Part shown: positions 62,678-64,000 of the stretch, one piece after another
How the letters are laid out: the number at the start of each line of letters is the position of its first letter
Position numbering within the stretch: the first letter of the stretch is position 1
Source of the DNA: Acetobacterium wieringae
GTDB lineage: Bacteria > Bacillota > Clostridia > Eubacteriales > Eubacteriaceae
Assembly: GCF_026646375.1 (NCBI RefSeq)
Contig: NZ_JAIPPU010000012.1
Coordinates: 1-64,000, forward strand
Direction: 5' to 3'
DNA: 64,000 nt
Translations under genes and position numbers: made by a program
Notes under the pieces: generated by a model
What the model saw: only the letters and a program-made list of their open reading frames with translations
The model's database searches: none
Told to the model about the DNA's origin: nothing

Positions 62678-64000
62678 TACAATTCATCCACAGAGATACC
62701 CAAATCGATGAGTTGATCGAGACTCGCACTTGCTGGTGCATCCATCATCAAACAACCATGATTTTGAGTTTTTGGGAAAGCAATAACATCACGGATATTA
62801 TCATTGTCAGTCAATAGCATGACCAGACGATCTAAACCAAAGGCCAGCCCGCCATGTGGTGGTGTTCCATATTTAAGGGCTTCCAGCAGAAAGCCAAATT
62901 GCTCCCATGCTGATTCCTGAGTAAAGCCCAACGCCGTGAATACTTTTTCCTGAATATCCTGGTTATGAATACGAATGCTACCACCACCTAATTCGACACC
63001 GTTAACCACCATATCATAAGCATCTGCTCGAACTTTCGACAGATCTGTTTCCAGATATTGCAAATCCTCTTCTAAAGGCATGGTAAATGGATGGTGTTTT
63101 GCTGAATAACGTCCGGCTTCGGTATCATATTCAAGTAATGGAAAATCTGTTACCCACAGAAAATTGTACTGATCCTTTAAATCATATTCTAATTTACGGG
63201 CCAACTCCAATCGCAATTGACCTAAAGCATTATACACTATTTCATCACTATCGGCGATAATGAAAACTAAATCACCTGGTTCCGCATCGGTTTTTTTAAA
63301 GATCGCTTCTCTTTCTTCTTTTGAAATAAATTTCAGGATTGGCGATTTCATTTCATTTTCTGAAACATCAATCCAGGCAAGCCCCTTCGCTTTGTAAATT
63401 TTCGCAAAGTTTTCCAACCCTTTAATCGCTTTTTTGCTTAATTTGTCCTGTGCACCTTTGGCATTAATAGCACGTACACTACCACCTTTTTTAACAGCGC
63501 CAGAAAAGACCTTAAATTCTGAGTTTTCGACAATATCAGATAAATCAATCAGTTTCAAATCAAATCGGGTATCTGGTTTGTCCGAACCATATTGATCCAT
63601 CGCTTCCTGATAGGTCATTCGAACCATTGGTGTTTTTACATCAACACCTTTGACTTCCTTCATGATTTTAGCAATCATGTTTTCATTAATTTTGATGATG
63701 TCATCTTTATCAATAAACGACATCTCCATATCGATTTGAGTAAACTCTGGTTGACGATCCTGTCTTAAATCTTCATCTCTGAAACATTTTGCGACTTGAT
63801 AATAGCGATCAACTCCTGAAATCATTAAAATCTGTTTATACAACTGCGGTGACTGGGGCAGACCAAAAAACTTACCTTTTTGAACCCGGGATGGTACCAG
63901 AAAATCTCTGGCACCTTCTGGCGTTGGTTTTGCCAGCATTGGAGTCTCAACTTCCAGAAATCCTTGCTCATTTAAAAAGTTTCTGGCAATAGCCGCCGTT
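62677..64000 (-). CDS. aspS: Aspartyl-tRNA synthetase, 3' part (runs off the window)
   Basis: Class-II synthetase charging tRNA-Asp. The window holds the C-terminal 441 codons; the frame continues to the edge at 64000 and codes for [16 protein letters not shown] just before the first internal methionine (63939), so the gene is truncated by the window, not by mutation. Motif 2 is [20 protein letters not shown], the GAD insertion lies in the middle ([11 protein letters not shown]), and motif 3 is [13 protein letters not shown]. The missing part is the OB anticodon-binding domain. Confidence 0.96.
   Translation of the reverse strand, partial: TAAIARNFLNEQGFLEVETPMLAKPTPEGARDFLVPSRVQKGKFFGLPQSPQLYKQILMISGVDRYYQVAKCFRDEDLRQDRQPEFTQIDMEMSFIDKDDIIKINENMIAKIMKEVKGVDVKTPMVRMTYQEAMDQYGSDKPDTRFDLKLIDLSDIVENSEFKVFSGAVKKGGSVRAINAKGAQDKLSKKAIKGLENFAKIYKAKGLAWIDVSENEMKSPILKFISKEEREAIFKKTDAEPGDLVFIIADSDEIVYNALGQLRLELARKLEYDLKDQYNFLWVTDFPLLEYDTEAGRYSAKHHPFTMPLEEDLQYLETDLSKVRADAYDMVVNGVELGGGSIRIHNQDIQEKVFTALGFTQESAWEQFGFLLEALKYGTPPHGGLAFGLDRLVMLLTDNDNIRDVIAFPKTQNHGCLMMDAPASASLDQLIDLGISVDEL

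Noticed and set aside
1-64000. CRISPR array, insertion sequence, prophage or integrated element
   Set aside because: No direct-repeat arrays, transposase or integrase genes, or attachment-site duplications were seen, including beside both tRNA genes.

Overview
The window reads as a low-GC Gram-positive, strictly anaerobic member of the Clostridia, most likely an acetogen of the Acetobacterium/Eubacteriaceae type. The support is Firmicutes gene order (plsX-acpP-rnc-smc-ftsY-ylxM-ffh; yicC-gmk-rpoZ-priA-def-fmt-rsmB; rlmN-prpC-prkC-rsgA-thiN; yggS-sepF-yggT-ylmH), acetate kinase, and an operon of bifurcating-hydrogenase-like modules resembling the Sporomusa-type transhydrogenase Stn. The genus is an inference; no rRNA gene is present. 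Almost all of the window is chromosomal housekeeping sequence. I see no phage, insertion sequence or CRISPR array.

Layout. 1-9.4 kb: protein targeting, chromosome condensation, RNase III and lipid/ACP genes, then rpmF-yceD, all on the minus strand. 9.5-12.1 kb: ackA, divergent from tmcAL. 12.2-17.4 kb: more accessory genes, namely a type-B carboxylesterase, a soluble double-Cache/CheW protein, a Rieske protein and a small DUF5661 protein with a perfect-consensus promoter. 17.6-24.1 kb: adk, an HD-GYP gene, a secreted DUF1002 protein, tRNA-Leu(GAG), coaE and polA. 24.2-25.6 kb: an XRE regulator with three operator copies over its own promoter, a DUF3169-like membrane protein and a small unknown protein. 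25.7-31.6 kb: the three-gene Stn-like redox operon. 31.8-36.1 kb: ilvBN, a DUF362 ferredoxin protein and cvfB. 36.1-41.7 kb: a coiled-coil protein, coaD, rsmD, recG, fakA and an Asp23 protein. 41.8-49.8 kb: rpmB, then thiN-rsgA-prkC-prpC-rlmN and rsmB-yugP. 49.8-55.5 kb: fmt, def, priA, rpoZ, gmk, yicC. 55.8-64 kb: rqcH, rluD, ylmH, yggT, sepF, yggS, a frameshifted membrane-anchored HlyD-like gene, tRNA-Pro(GGG), rseC and the 3' part of aspS.

How the genes fit together. The Stn-like complex would balance NADH, NADPH and ferredoxin, as an acetogen needs, while ackA makes ATP from acetyl phosphate. PrkC/PrpC, SepF, FakA and the SRP genes form the usual envelope, division and secretion set. RqcH and YlmH put two ribosome-rescue factors close together.

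Most unusual points: a PriA that keeps its zinc cysteines but has lost the helicase signatures (Walker A, motif III, motif VI); the HlyD-like gene whose membrane anchor is out of frame at a run of ten A/T; the triple operator at the XRE promoter; the Stn-like operon; and the 90-residue DUF5661 gene behind a 12/12 consensus promoter.
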